Virus record (IMG/VR): IMGVR_UViG_3300027788_000022
Coordinates: 1-43,202 of that record
Source: a virus
Reading direction: 5' to 3' (one strand)
DNA length: 43,202 nt
The notes below the pieces were generated by a model that worked only from the letters and a program-made list of their open reading frames with translations, was not told where the DNA came from and did no database searches. The position numbers and the translations under genes are program-made. Shown here in pieces: positions 35,355 through 41,099 of the stretch. Numbering within the stretch: position 1 is the first letter of the stretch; each line of letters begins with the position of its first letter.

Positions 35355-35582
35355 ATGTCAAAATTAAATTCAAAAAGATTTGTAATCAGAAAATCTTTAA
35401 TCGGAAAAAACACTACTATCAATGTAGTATTCAAAAATGGAAAATCAGTAACTTATAATCACGATAAAGTGTATGAAGTAATGAAGTCTAAACTTGAAAC
35501 TATGAACTGTTTCATTAAGTATAAATCATATACTTCTTCAACTTCAGTTCCTGTATTAGTCAGAGAATTAATGGAAGTATAA
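35355..35582 (+). CDS. Small hypothetical early protein
   Basis: A 75-residue basic protein (MSKLNSKRFVIRKSLIGKNT), likely alpha/beta; no known domain. First gene of the rightward block, directly under promoter copy 3. First-expressed small basic phage proteins often target host functions, but nothing in the sequence shows it. A 17-base imperfect palindrome (GAAGTATAATATACTTC) overlaps its stop codon. Confidence 0.6.
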   Translation: MSKLNSKRFVIRKSLIGKNTTINVVFKNGKSVTYNHDKVYEVMKSKLETMNCFIKYKSYTSSTSVPVLVRELMEV

Positions 35583-35596
35583 TATACTTCAAAAAA

Positions 35597-35683
35597 GGGT
35601 GACTCATCGAACCCGAGTGGTACACAAACTGATGAGGAAAAATGAAGTAATGGTTCATGTGAGTTCGATTCTCACAACTTCAA
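35597..35683 (+). ncRNA. tRNA-like RNA 1: pseudoknot plus acceptor/T-arm minihelix
   Basis: Intergenic. 3' part: a T-arm (GTGAG, loop TTCGATT, CTCAC at 35659-35675) carried by an acceptor-like stem TGAAGT (35643-35648) with ACTTCA (35677-35682); D and anticodon arms are missing, only a 9-base bulge lies between. 5' part: GGGT (35597-35600) with ACCC (35611-35614), and CTCATC (35603-35608) with GATGAG (35631-35636) form an H-type pseudoknot of good geometry (2-base loop over a 6-bp stem). No CCA. A stacked acceptor and T-arm is a known minimal substrate for tRNA-processing enzymes, so it may be an mRNA processing site; biochemical role unknown. Confidence 0.5.
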
Positions 35684-35708
35684 CTAACAATAAATAAATA
35701 ATTAAACT

Positions 35709-35858
35709 ATGAGAAAATTTCATCACAATAAAGTATTAAATATACTTACAGGAGTAGTAGTATACTCTTCAGTCACACTAATAATAACTTGTTCACTAAT
35801 GATATTGTTTAATCTTTTTGTAAACGGTGCTCCAACTTCCTTCGGAATATACGGGTAA
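35709..35858 (+). CDS. Small membrane protein
   Basis: A 49-residue protein read directly from the sequence: MRKFHHNKVLNILTGVVVYS, then a hydrophobic stretch (TLIITCSLMILFNLFV) and a short tail ending FGIYG. One or two membrane segments. Leader AACAATAAATAAATAATTAAACT fits others here. Its stop (35856) lies 2 bases before promoter copy 4. Confidence 0.55.
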   Translation: MRKFHHNKVLNILTGVVVYSSVTLIITCSLMILFNLFVNGAPTSFGIYG

Positions 35859-35859
35859 T

Positions 35860-35899
35860 ACAAACAAAATACGATTCAGAATGGATAATATATACGTAA
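35860..35899 (+). promoter_or_regulatory. Phage two-block promoter, copy 4
   Basis: Upstream box ACAAACAAAATAC, exactly 11 bases, then GATAATATATACGTAAT. The leader after its last G to the start codon of the next gene (35925) is G-free. Confidence 0.65.
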
Positions 35900-35924
35900 T
35901 CAATAATTAATAAATAATATTCAA

Positions 35925-36047
35925 ATGAAAAATTTAATCAATCAAATCAAATCAGAATTTCCATTCAATCCAGAAACTGACTGTCGAGAAAAATATAATG
36001 AAATGATTCAAGATTATTTATATGAAGAAATAATAATAAAACTATAA
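35925..36047 (+). CDS. Small hypothetical protein (40 aa)
   Basis: Forty residues, MKNLINQIKSEFPFNPETDC followed by an acidic helical segment ending EEIIIKL. First gene after promoter copy 4, typical A-rich leader. No family recognised. It and the next two short genes are 4 bases apart, which suggests an operon. Confidence 0.5.
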   Translation: MKNLINQIKSEFPFNPETDCREKYNEMIQDYLYEEIIIKL

Positions 36048-36051
36048 TAAT

Positions 36052-36186
36052 ATGAAATATACACTAACCTGTGATAACGGTAAAGAAATCGATATGACTT
36101 CTTACATAATACAACAATCAGAAAATAAAATAACTAGACAAGATGTTCTTAACAGAATAGAGTTCTATAAATCAACTAATAAATAA
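36052..36186 (+). CDS. Small hypothetical protein (44 aa)
   Basis: Forty-four residues, MKYTLTCDNGKEIDMTSYII followed by QQSENKITRQDVLNRIEFYK. Alpha/beta, no known domain. Starts 4 bases after the previous stop (TAATAATATG). Confidence 0.5.
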   Translation: MKYTLTCDNGKEIDMTSYIIQQSENKITRQDVLNRIEFYKSTNK

Positions 36187-36190
36187 TAAT

Positions 36191-36310
36191 ATGTCACACA
36201 TGAATACTACCTTACTTAAAATAAGTTACAGAAAATACAATAAATGTTACAGTGAATTAACTAGTAACGAAAGATCAACAGTTTTAAATATATACTATGA
36301 CTTCTACTAA
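36191..36310 (+). CDS. Small hypothetical protein (39 aa)
   Basis: Thirty-nine residues, MSHMNTTLLKISYRKYNKCY, then SELTSNERSTVLNIYYDFY. Starts 4 bases after the previous stop and overlaps the next gene start by 14 bases. No family recognised. Confidence 0.45.
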   Translation: MSHMNTTLLKISYRKYNKCYSELTSNERSTVLNIYYDFY

Positions 36311-36491
36311 ATTTAAAGATTACCCTCAAGAACAGATCGACGCGAAACTTAAACAAGTAGAAGAGTTCGAGTTAAAATTCGGTGAAAAATCTGTAAGTAA
36401 ATCATGGAGAAGATGGTGTACTGACGCGAAATACAGACAAAACGAGTGGAAATTCAGACAGAATATCGCTAACTGGATGGAGAAAATGTAG
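36297..36491 (+). CDS. Small basic helical hypothetical protein
   Basis: A 64-residue protein, Lys/Arg/Trp-rich and helical (LKQVEEFELKFGEKSVSKSW, then RRWCTDAKYRQNEWKFRQNI). May bind nucleic acid, judged only from its charge. Overlaps the previous gene by 14 bases. Confidence 0.5.
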   Translation: MTSTKFKDYPQEQIDAKLKQVEEFELKFGEKSVSKSWRRWCTDAKYRQNEWKFRQNIANWMEKM

Positions 36492-36505
36492 ACTACAAAT
36501 AGTTT

Positions 36506-36546
36506 ACAAACATAATACAAAAACTATATGATAATATAGACGTAAC
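36506..36546 (+). promoter_or_regulatory. Phage two-block promoter, copy 5
   Basis: Upstream box ACAAACATAATAC (12 of 13), exactly 11 bases, then GATAATATAGACGTAAC. G-free leader up to the start at 36570. Confidence 0.65.
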
Positions 36547-36569
36547 AAATAACAAATAATAAATATACT

Positions 36570-36770
36570 ATGCAAAAAATTAAATTCATTAATTCATCAA
36601 CTATTAAATTAAATAACGTAACTTACAAAGGTTATAATATAGGTGAATTACCAAAAAGATTCGCTTTCATTTATGATTCAGATAATGATCAAGAAGGTAT
36701 CACTGAGTGGTTCAATTACAAAGGTCTTACTTATGTAGAACACACGCCTTCATTCTGGTCTTATGTCTAG
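36570..36770 (+). CDS. Small hypothetical protein
   Basis: A 66-residue alpha/beta protein, MQKIKFINSSTIKLNNVTYK then GYNIGELPKRFAFIYDSDND. Directly under promoter copy 5. No known domain; acidic middle and a Trp-containing C-terminus (HTPSFWSYV). Confidence 0.5.
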   Translation: MQKIKFINSSTIKLNNVTYKGYNIGELPKRFAFIYDSDNDQEGITEWFNYKGLTYVEHTPSFWSYV

Positions 36771-37020
36771 TCCAAGTAATATGAAAGAATTGTGCGCCTA
36801 TGTTGAAGCACAGAAAAAAATCAGAGCAGACGGGCATAGACGTCTAACTCTCCTCAACGGAACGTGTAGTGGACTGACTGACGCAGAGTACAACAAAGTT
36901 GTAACAAGACAGAAATCTAGTTTCTCAAAAGCTAGAAAGTTCACTCACAACCGTATGTGGCAAGAAACACACAAGAAATTTGACATCAAAGAATTAAAAT
37001 TAATAAAACAAACACTATGA
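36763..37020 (+). CDS. Small basic hypothetical protein
   Basis: An 85-residue basic helical protein (LCAYVEAQKKIRADGHRRLT; VVTRQKSSFSKARKFTHNRM). It overlaps the previous gene by 8 bases and the next by 4 (ATGA). DNA less AT-rich than neighbours. Its charge suggests nucleic acid binding; not proven. Confidence 0.5.
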   Translation: MSSPSNMKELCAYVEAQKKIRADGHRRLTLLNGTCSGLTDAEYNKVVTRQKSSFSKARKFTHNRMWQETHKKFDIKELKLIKQTL

Positions 37021-37211
37021 ATCAAGAAAAACTATACTGGAATCCAGAAACTATTGAATATTTTGTTGAAATGTATGAACTTAACGACTTTGCATCTATA
37101 TCTAAATCTATACTAGCATTTGTAATAGAAGATTGTGATCAAACTCACAACTCAGTTCAATTTATATTTAATGATCTAATAACAGAAGTAGAATCTAAAA
37201 TAAAATACTAA
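37017..37211 (+). CDS. Small acidic hypothetical protein
   Basis: A 64-residue acidic, helical protein (WNPETIEYFVEMYELNDFAS). Start overlaps the previous stop as ATGA; stop is immediately followed by the next start at 37212. No family recognised. Confidence 0.5.
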   Translation: MNQEKLYWNPETIEYFVEMYELNDFASISKSILAFVIEDCDQTHNSVQFIFNDLITEVESKIKY

Positions 37212-37346
37212 ATGAAAATAGAATTAACAGAAAACGATTGTACTTTTGTACACTATGTACTAAGAATGTACGCACAACAGACACCTGGAATGGACGCTGA
37301 TGATAAAGCAGAAATAAGAGAAGTCGCAGCTAAATTTAAAATATGA
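37212..37346 (+). CDS. Small hypothetical protein (44 aa)
   Basis: Forty-four residues, MKIELTENDCTFVHYVLRMY then AQQTPGMDADDKAEIREVAA. Amphipathic helices. Immediately follows the previous stop; its own stop overlaps the next start as ATGA. No family recognised. Confidence 0.5.
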   Translation: MKIELTENDCTFVHYVLRMYAQQTPGMDADDKAEIREVAAKFKI

Positions 37347-37558
37347 GTAAAATGAAAGAAATAGACGAAATAGCACAAGGTATTGCTGACGTCACTAAAG
37401 AATTAATGTATGATAGTATACATTGGCAAATAGCAGATCAACACGTTGAAGGTGATTCTTACAACGACTTACATGATTACGTTATGGCTAAAGCTATCGA
37501 GTATATGTATTTATCTCAAGAGAGATTTCCACACAAACAAAATACGATTTCAAATTGA
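37343..37558 (+). CDS. Small acidic hypothetical protein with promoter in its 3' end
   Basis: A 71-residue acidic helical protein (MSKMKEIDEIAQGIADVTKE; YNDLHDYVMAKAIEYMYLSQ). Its last codons encode KQNTISN, read from the upstream box of promoter copy 6; the stop TGA is the start of the GATAATAT core (TTGATAATAT). Coding and promoter function therefore share bases. Confidence 0.5.
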   Translation: MSKMKEIDEIAQGIADVTKELMYDSIHWQIADQHVEGDSYNDLHDYVMAKAIEYMYLSQERFPHKQNTISN

Positions 37559-37573
37559 TAATATAAATGTAAC
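37533..37573 (+). promoter_or_regulatory. Phage two-block promoter, copy 6
   Basis: Upstream box ACAAACAAAATAC, exactly 11 bases, then GATAATATAAATGTAAC. Overlaps the end of the previous gene. G-free leader to the start at 37590. Confidence 0.7.
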
Positions 37574-37589
37574 AAATAAATAATAAACT

Positions 37590-37778
37590 ATGTATTGTAA
37601 ATGTGGAAGTAATGTGCACGAAGTGCGAATCGAATTAGGTTATAAAACCTGTATGCCTTGTAGTACAACACAGACATATTCCTATGTGCCTATTATCGAG
37701 CACAAAACAGGTAATACAATACAAATTGTCAGCCAAGAAGTCAGTGCATCCGTGCACCGTGCTTGGCGACGTAAGTAG
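37590..37778 (+). CDS. Zinc-ribbon-type small protein
   Basis: A 62-residue protein with CKC (residues 3-5) and CMPC (21-24), separated by an ELGYK strand: a likely zinc ribbon or knuckle. The following part (IIEHKTGNTIQIVSQEVSAS) and basic C-terminus (HRAWRRK) follow a pattern I recognise from small zinc-finger proteins of marine phages. Possibly binds RNA or DNA, or modulates transcription. The stop codon lies inside the first stem of RNA 2. Confidence 0.6.
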   Translation: MYCKCGSNVHEVRIELGYKTCMPCSTTQTYSYVPIIEHKTGNTIQIVSQEVSASVHRAWRRK

Positions 37779-37958
37779 CTAGACGAGTAGCTTAATTAGA
37801 TGAGTTTGAAGCTAACCATGAAAAATAGGTTAGATGATGGATTCTCATACATAAGTGAATTGCTAGCTACTAACGGGAGTGATAAGGTAAGCAGACATTG
37901 TTGTCAAGCGAAAGCATTGTTGTCAAGTCTAACGGCGGTTCGATTCCGCCCACTTCCA
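37774..37958 (+). ncRNA. tRNA-like RNA 2 with alanine-type acceptor (tmRNA-domain-like)
   Basis: Upstream domain: stem 37774-37782 with 37863-37871 (9 bp), inside it ATGAG (37800-37804) with CTCAT (37844-37848), enclosing CTAACC (37812) with GGTTAG (37828). Then a tRNA-like domain 37875-37958: acceptor GGGAGTG with CACTTCC (7 bp, G3-U70 wobble, A73), T-arm GGCGG, loop TTCGATT, CCGCC. The 52-base interior holds no canonical D or anticodon arm but a long hairpin with a GAAA tetraloop (37893-37930), made of a 13-base repeat pair. G3-U70 with A73 is the alanyl-tRNA synthetase signal, used by tmRNA. No CCA. No tag reading frame lies inside, so it is not a normal tmRNA. Confidence 0.55.
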
Positions 37959-37973
37959 CTAAAAAATTAAATT

Positions 37974-38180
37974 ATGAACAAAGTAACAGAGTACATTAAC
38001 AAAGAATTAAAGATGTTAGATCGCGGCATCGTGGCTACGCCTAGAGAAGAGGTATTAGATATGTTTGCACAAGCAAACCATGGAACAAATGACTTCTTAC
38101 TAATGCAAATGGCAAAAAACTATGGCTATAAATTAGCTTTAGAAAATGTAGCAGATGAAATACATAACAAACACGAATAA
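37974..38180 (+). CDS. Small hypothetical protein
   Basis: A 68-residue helical protein (MNKVTEYINKELKMLDRGIV; FLLMQMAKNYGYKLALENVA). Starts 15 bases after the RNA 2 acceptor end, as the gene after RNA 1 and the tRNA do. Its final codons lie in the weak upstream box of promoter copy 8. No family recognised. Confidence 0.5.
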   Translation: MNKVTEYINKELKMLDRGIVATPREEVLDMFAQANHGTNDFLLMQMAKNYGYKLALENVADEIHNKHE

Positions 38181-38202
38181 TAATTGATAATATAATAAAA
38201 AC
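38162..38202 (+). promoter_or_regulatory. Phage two-block promoter, copy 8 (weak box)
   Basis: Core GATAATATAATAAAAAC with TT before it; the upstream box at the standard distance matches 9 of 13 only. Leader to the start at 38205 is very short. Confidence 0.45.
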
Positions 38203-38204
38203 AA

Positions 38205-38423
38205 ATGGACAAATTAAATCTTTACGAAAGGCTAAAGCCTGAGTACAAAACAAGTATTGACAAACAATACGGCAAAGACAATAGAAAGTTTCAACACGAA
38301 GCTTTAATCAGAGCGCTTAGTAGCGAGTATTACTTTACGGAAGTAAAATATGGTGACGCGTTTGATATTATGAATTCATGTGATCTAGATTTTCTAGGTG
38401 ATGCATTTAACAAAGTAGAATAA
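38205..38423 (+). CDS. Small hypothetical protein
   Basis: A 72-residue acidic protein with helical character (MDKLNLYERLKPEYKTSIDK; FQHEALIRALSSEYYFTEVK). Shares one base with the next gene's start codon. No family recognised. Confidence 0.5.
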   Translation: MDKLNLYERLKPEYKTSIDKQYGKDNRKFQHEALIRALSSEYYFTEVKYGDAFDIMNSCDLDFLGDAFNKVE

Positions 38424-38641
38424 TGAACTACAGTAACGAAGAAATTTACGTAAGAGCAAGAGACAAAGCATTCGCAAAAGTCACATTGTTAAATTTCGAA
38501 GTAAGTAGTCTTAAAGACGATGTTAAAAACGGAAAAACAGGCGGAATTACACAACAAGAATTAGAAATGGTGTACCAAGGTACAAAAGTAGAACTGCAAG
38601 TATGGAATTACATTGCAAAATTAACAGAAATGAAATTATGA
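38423..38641 (+). CDS. Small hypothetical protein
   Basis: A 72-residue helical protein (MNYSNEEIYVRARDKAFAKV; QQELEMVYQGTKVELQVWNY). Stop overlaps the next start as ATGA (38638-38641), supporting 38638 as the next start. No family recognised. Confidence 0.5.
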   Translation: MNYSNEEIYVRARDKAFAKVTLLNFEVSSLKDDVKNGKTGGITQQELEMVYQGTKVELQVWNYIAKLTEMKL

Positions 38642-39045
38642 GAAATTTAAATCAAGAAAACATGGACTGGATCCAAAGACGTGCAGAATTAGTAGATTTA
38701 TTTGCTAAAAGAATGTACGTAGAGTACAATATCAAAGAAATGACTACTAATAGACAAAAGAATAATGGCACAAGACAATTTGTTTTACCTAACGGTGATC
38801 AATTAGCGTCTTATACTTCAGGTTATGTTAGAAGATGTGATTCAAGCGATAGAATATATCAACTAAACAAAAAGTATAAACGCGAAGAAAGATGGACTGT
38901 AATGGATGATGGTAAGCTAAGAACTATAAAAGCTATTTGTTATGCTAGAGAATTAATAAACGATCCACTAGCTAGACTTATATATATTGTAGAGTTTTGC
39001 AAAAGAAATCACGGAATGAGAAATTTAACACTATATAATATATAA
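38638..39045 (+). CDS. Hypothetical protein (135 aa)
   Basis: Starts at ATG 38638, giving 135 residues (MRNLNQENMDWIQRRAELVD). An in-frame ATG at 38602 would add 12 residues lying wholly inside the previous gene, so the ATGA-coupled start is chosen. Basic and mixed alpha/beta (YVEYNIKEMTTNRQKNNGTR; TVMDDGKLRTIKAICYAREL); no known domain. Confidence 0.55.
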   Translation: MRNLNQENMDWIQRRAELVDLFAKRMYVEYNIKEMTTNRQKNNGTRQFVLPNGDQLASYTSGYVRRCDSSDRIYQLNKKYKREERWTVMDDGKLRTIKAICYARELINDPLARLIYIVEFCKRNHGMRNLTLYNI

Positions 39046-39046
39046 T

Positions 39047-39403
39047 ATGAACAAAAAAGAACTAGAATTAAAAGTAAGTGAGTTAGAAACAACACTAAAC
39101 TCTGTAGAATTAAATGCTAAAGTATTAAAAGATGACTTAAAAGAAGCAAACAAAAAACTAGCAAACGTTAACAAACCTGAGCTATATCCTTCTCAAATAG
39201 ATGACATAAGAGAAGCTGTGCATCAAGCTTTGCAGCAAATAAGCTTTGACGAAACAAGCTCTTACAGCTATGATTTTGAAATCAACTATGACAATCAGCT
39301 AGAGCTGTCTAACATAGAGTTTACTGACGTAGACGAGATCAATGAAACTGTATGTGACTATGTAGAAGATTGCTTTAATGTTATTCCAGCAATTGAAGAA
39401 TAA
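39047..39403 (+). CDS. Coiled-coil acidic protein
   Basis: A 118-residue protein: N-terminal coiled coil (LELKVSELETTLNSVELNAK, VLKDDLKEANKKLANVNKPE), then an acidic C-terminal half (ISFDETSSYSYDFEINYDNQ). Very acidic C-terminus may mimic DNA, an idea without direct support. Stop is 10 bases before the tRNA. Confidence 0.55.
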   Translation: MNKKELELKVSELETTLNSVELNAKVLKDDLKEANKKLANVNKPELYPSQIDDIREAVHQALQQISFDETSSYSYDFEINYDNQLELSNIEFTDVDEINETVCDYVEDCFNVIPAIEE

Positions 39404-39413
39404 CAAAAAGAAT

Positions 39414-39487
39414 TGCGCGGTAGAGCAGATGGTCAGCTCGCTAGGCTCATAACCTAGAGGTCGGAGGTTCGAATCCTTCCCGCGCAC
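39414..39487 (+). tRNA. tRNA-Met (anticodon CAT)
   Basis: Complete cloverleaf, 74 bases. Acceptor TGCGCGG with CCGCGCA (7 bp), D-arm GAGC/GCTC with GG in the loop, anticodon arm CTAGG, loop CTCATAA, CCTAG, variable AGGTC, T-arm GGAGG, loop TTCGAAT, CCTTC. CCA is not encoded. U1-A72 is paired and the anticodon stem lacks three G-C pairs, so it is elongator-type Met or an Ile (lysidine) tRNA, not an initiator. Confidence 0.95.
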
Positions 39488-39507
39488 CTAATATTAAATA
39501 AATAAAA

Positions 39508-39978
39508 ATGAGTACAAGAAACTTAACAATGGTTGTAGACAGGCAAGAAGCCGAAAACAACGAACTAGGATTTGCTTGTGAACCTTCTTTACTAAGTGAC
39601 AGAAGCTATGTAAACATGTATTTACATCATGATGGTTATCCTCAATGGCAAGGCGTTCAGCTAGCTAACTGGATTAATCACATGCAAAATGATCAAGGAT
39701 TCACACAATTTAATGATGGATCAAGAATAGCTTCACACTTAGTTAAAGACTTTCACTACAACAGTCAATATCTTTATCCTAGTGTAGAAAGCATAGAGCA
39801 TCATTACACTTATATATTATGGACAGGTAAACCTAACGTATGGATTAGTTGTTATAATAACTATGAGTCTAGAAATACATTTGTATTACCTGTAAATAAA
39901 GTTATAGAAAAATATAACAGCGATATGGACTACACAGACTGGAGCTTTTACAAACAAAATACGAATAAACTTAGATAA
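39508..39978 (+). CDS. Conserved marine-phage protein, unknown function
   Basis: A 156-residue protein starting MSTRNLTMVVDRQEAENNEL; then VNMYLHHDGYPQWQGVQLAN (about 36-55) and IASHLVKDFHYNSQYLYPSV. The combination STRNLTMV and HDGYPxxQG is a family I recognise from many marine phages and large viruses, with no assigned biochemistry. It ends with KQNTNKLR, encoded by the upstream box of promoter copy 7. Follows the tRNA by 20 bases. Confidence 0.6.
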   Translation: MSTRNLTMVVDRQEAENNELGFACEPSLLSDRSYVNMYLHHDGYPQWQGVQLANWINHMQNDQGFTQFNDGSRIASHLVKDFHYNSQYLYPSVESIEHHYTYILWTGKPNVWISCYNNYESRNTFVLPVNKVIEKYNSDMDYTDWSFYKQNTNKLR

Positions 39979-39988
39979 TATATATATG
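39950..39988 (+). promoter_or_regulatory. Phage two-block promoter, copy 7, overlapping a start codon
   Basis: Upstream box ACAAACAAAATAC, exactly 11 bases, then GATAATATATATATG. The ATG of the next gene (39986) directly abuts the core, so RNA starting here would be leaderless or begin after that ATG. The core includes the stop codon of the preceding gene. Confidence 0.6.
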
Positions 39989-40252
39989 ACAAACGATGAA
40001 ATAGAAAGAATATCACAAAGAGTAGCAAAGCTAGTTATAGAAAACATGCCTGACATGAAAATAGAAATTGTAGATGATGAAAAAGACTGGAAGTTTACTC
40101 TTGATGAAGAGACTGAAGAATCTTTATTAACAACTTTAGCTAATTTATTAACGTCTTTAGATTACAATTTAAAATTAGAAAAATATAATAAATGCGCTGA
40201 AATACAAGTGCAAATAGAAAAAACAGAAGATAAACTTAAAAACTATAAATAA
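39986..40252 (+). CDS. Small acidic coiled-coil protein
   Basis: An 88-residue acidic helical protein (MTNDEIERISQRVAKLVIEN; LEKYNKCAEIQVQIEKTEDK). The N-terminus looks natural, supporting the ATG at 39986 although it abuts promoter 7; the next in-frame Met is residue 21. Possibly translated from upstream transcripts while promoter 7 serves the ligase. No known domain. Confidence 0.5.
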   Translation: MTNDEIERISQRVAKLVIENMPDMKIEIVDDEKDWKFTLDEETEESLLTTLANLLTSLDYNLKLEKYNKCAEIQVQIEKTEDKLKNYK

Positions 40253-40253
40253 T

Positions 40254-41099
40254 ATGATAAAACCAATGCTCGCATACAAAGTTGACAAAAAACCTGTCGA
40301 CTGGTCCGAGAAAGTGTATATGCAACCTAAGCTTGACGGCGTTCGTTGTGTAATTAAACTCGGCGACAATAATGAAGTACAAGCTTTTTCACGTACAGGT
40401 AAACCGTGGCTTAACATAGCTCACATTACTAATTCATTACATTATTTCTTTACGCAACACCCTGATATTATACTTGACGGTGAGCTGTATAATCATGATC
40501 TAAAAGACGATTTTAATAAGATCATATCATTAGTCAGAAAGACTAAACCAACGCCATCTGACAGAGATGAGGCATCTAAATTAGTACAATTTCATTGTTA
40601 TGACTACATAGAAACTGTATTAAATATGCCTTACAGCTACAGAAAAGATCAACTAACTACTTCTGACATGTATTCTTACTGTGTTAAACACGTATATACT
40701 ACACGTATAACTCAAGATCAAGCTAATATACAGCATCAAGCTAACCTAGATGAAGGTTACGAAGGTTCTATTCTAAGACTAGACAAGCCTTATGAATGTA
40801 AACGTTCTTACAACTTGCAAAAGTTCAAAGACTTTCACGATACGGAAGCTTTCATCGTAGGTTACGAGACAGGCAAAGGTAAGCGTGAAGGTACTCTTGG
40901 TAAGTTCTTAATGCTAGATGACGATGGTATAGAGTTCGGTTGTCCTCCAGGTAAAGGCTATAACTACAAAGATTTAGCTAATATACTAGACAATATAGGT
41001 GACTATATCGGCAAACGCGCTACGTTTACATATTTCGAACGTACACCAGCAGGTAGTTACAGACACCCAATGTTTAAAACTATTCGTAACTATGAGTAA
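40254..41099 (+). CDS. ATP-dependent DNA ligase
   Basis: A 281-residue compact ligase, close in size to the Chlorella virus type and smaller than T7 (359). It seals nicks in replication and repair. Motif I KLDG with the adenylated lysine K26 (QPKLDGVRC), motif III LDGELY (E77), motif IV EGSILR (E170), motif V NLQKFKDF (K190, K192), then an OB domain (about 195-281) with TEAFIVGYETGKGKREGTLG. All nucleotidyl-transfer residues are present, so it should be active. One base after the previous stop; last 8 bases overlap the next gene. It is the only recognisable DNA-metabolism enzyme here, so polymerase and helicase lie outside. Confidence 0.92.
   Translation: MIKPMLAYKVDKKPVDWSEKVYMQPKLDGVRCVIKLGDNNEVQAFSRTGKPWLNIAHITNSLHYFFTQHPDIILDGELYNHDLKDDFNKIISLVRKTKPTPSDRDEASKLVQFHCYDYIETVLNMPYSYRKDQLTTSDMYSYCVKHVYTTRITQDQANIQHQANLDEGYEGSILRLDKPYECKRSYNLQKFKDFHDTEAFIVGYETGKGKREGTLGKFLMLDDDGIEFGCPPGKGYNYKDLANILDNIGDYIGKRATFTYFERTPAGSYRHPMFKTIRNYE

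Noticed and set aside
35585-35640. Programmed -1 frameshift or readthrough (AAAAAAG heptamer before a pseudoknot)
   Set aside because: The slippery-like AAAAAAG at 35591-35597 lies after the gene's stop codon (35580-35582), touches the pseudoknot with no spacer, and the open frame beyond is only 20 codons and ends in TGA.
35626-35665. Hammerhead ribozyme core (CTGATGAG followed by GAAA)
   Set aside because: CTGATGA and GAAA occur close together, but there is no stem II between them, stem III does not start with the required GAA-A/U pairing, and no stem I partner is found.
37875-37958. Ordinary tRNA gene with unusual variable arm
   Set aside because: I tried every 5+7+5 anticodon arm in the 52-base interior and found none, and there is no D-stem. 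Only acceptor and T-arm are tRNA-like.
37600-37958. Split tRNA with a 5' half at GGAAGTA (37606) and an intron
   Set aside because: The 5' match is inside the zinc-ribbon gene, pairs at only 6 of 7 positions and is not followed by a D-arm, while GGGAGTG at 37875 pairs fully.
39047-39403. Anti-restriction DNA-mimic protein
   Set aside because: The acidic C-terminal half is suggestive, but the coiled-coil N-terminus and lack of any family motif make this no more than composition-based guessing.
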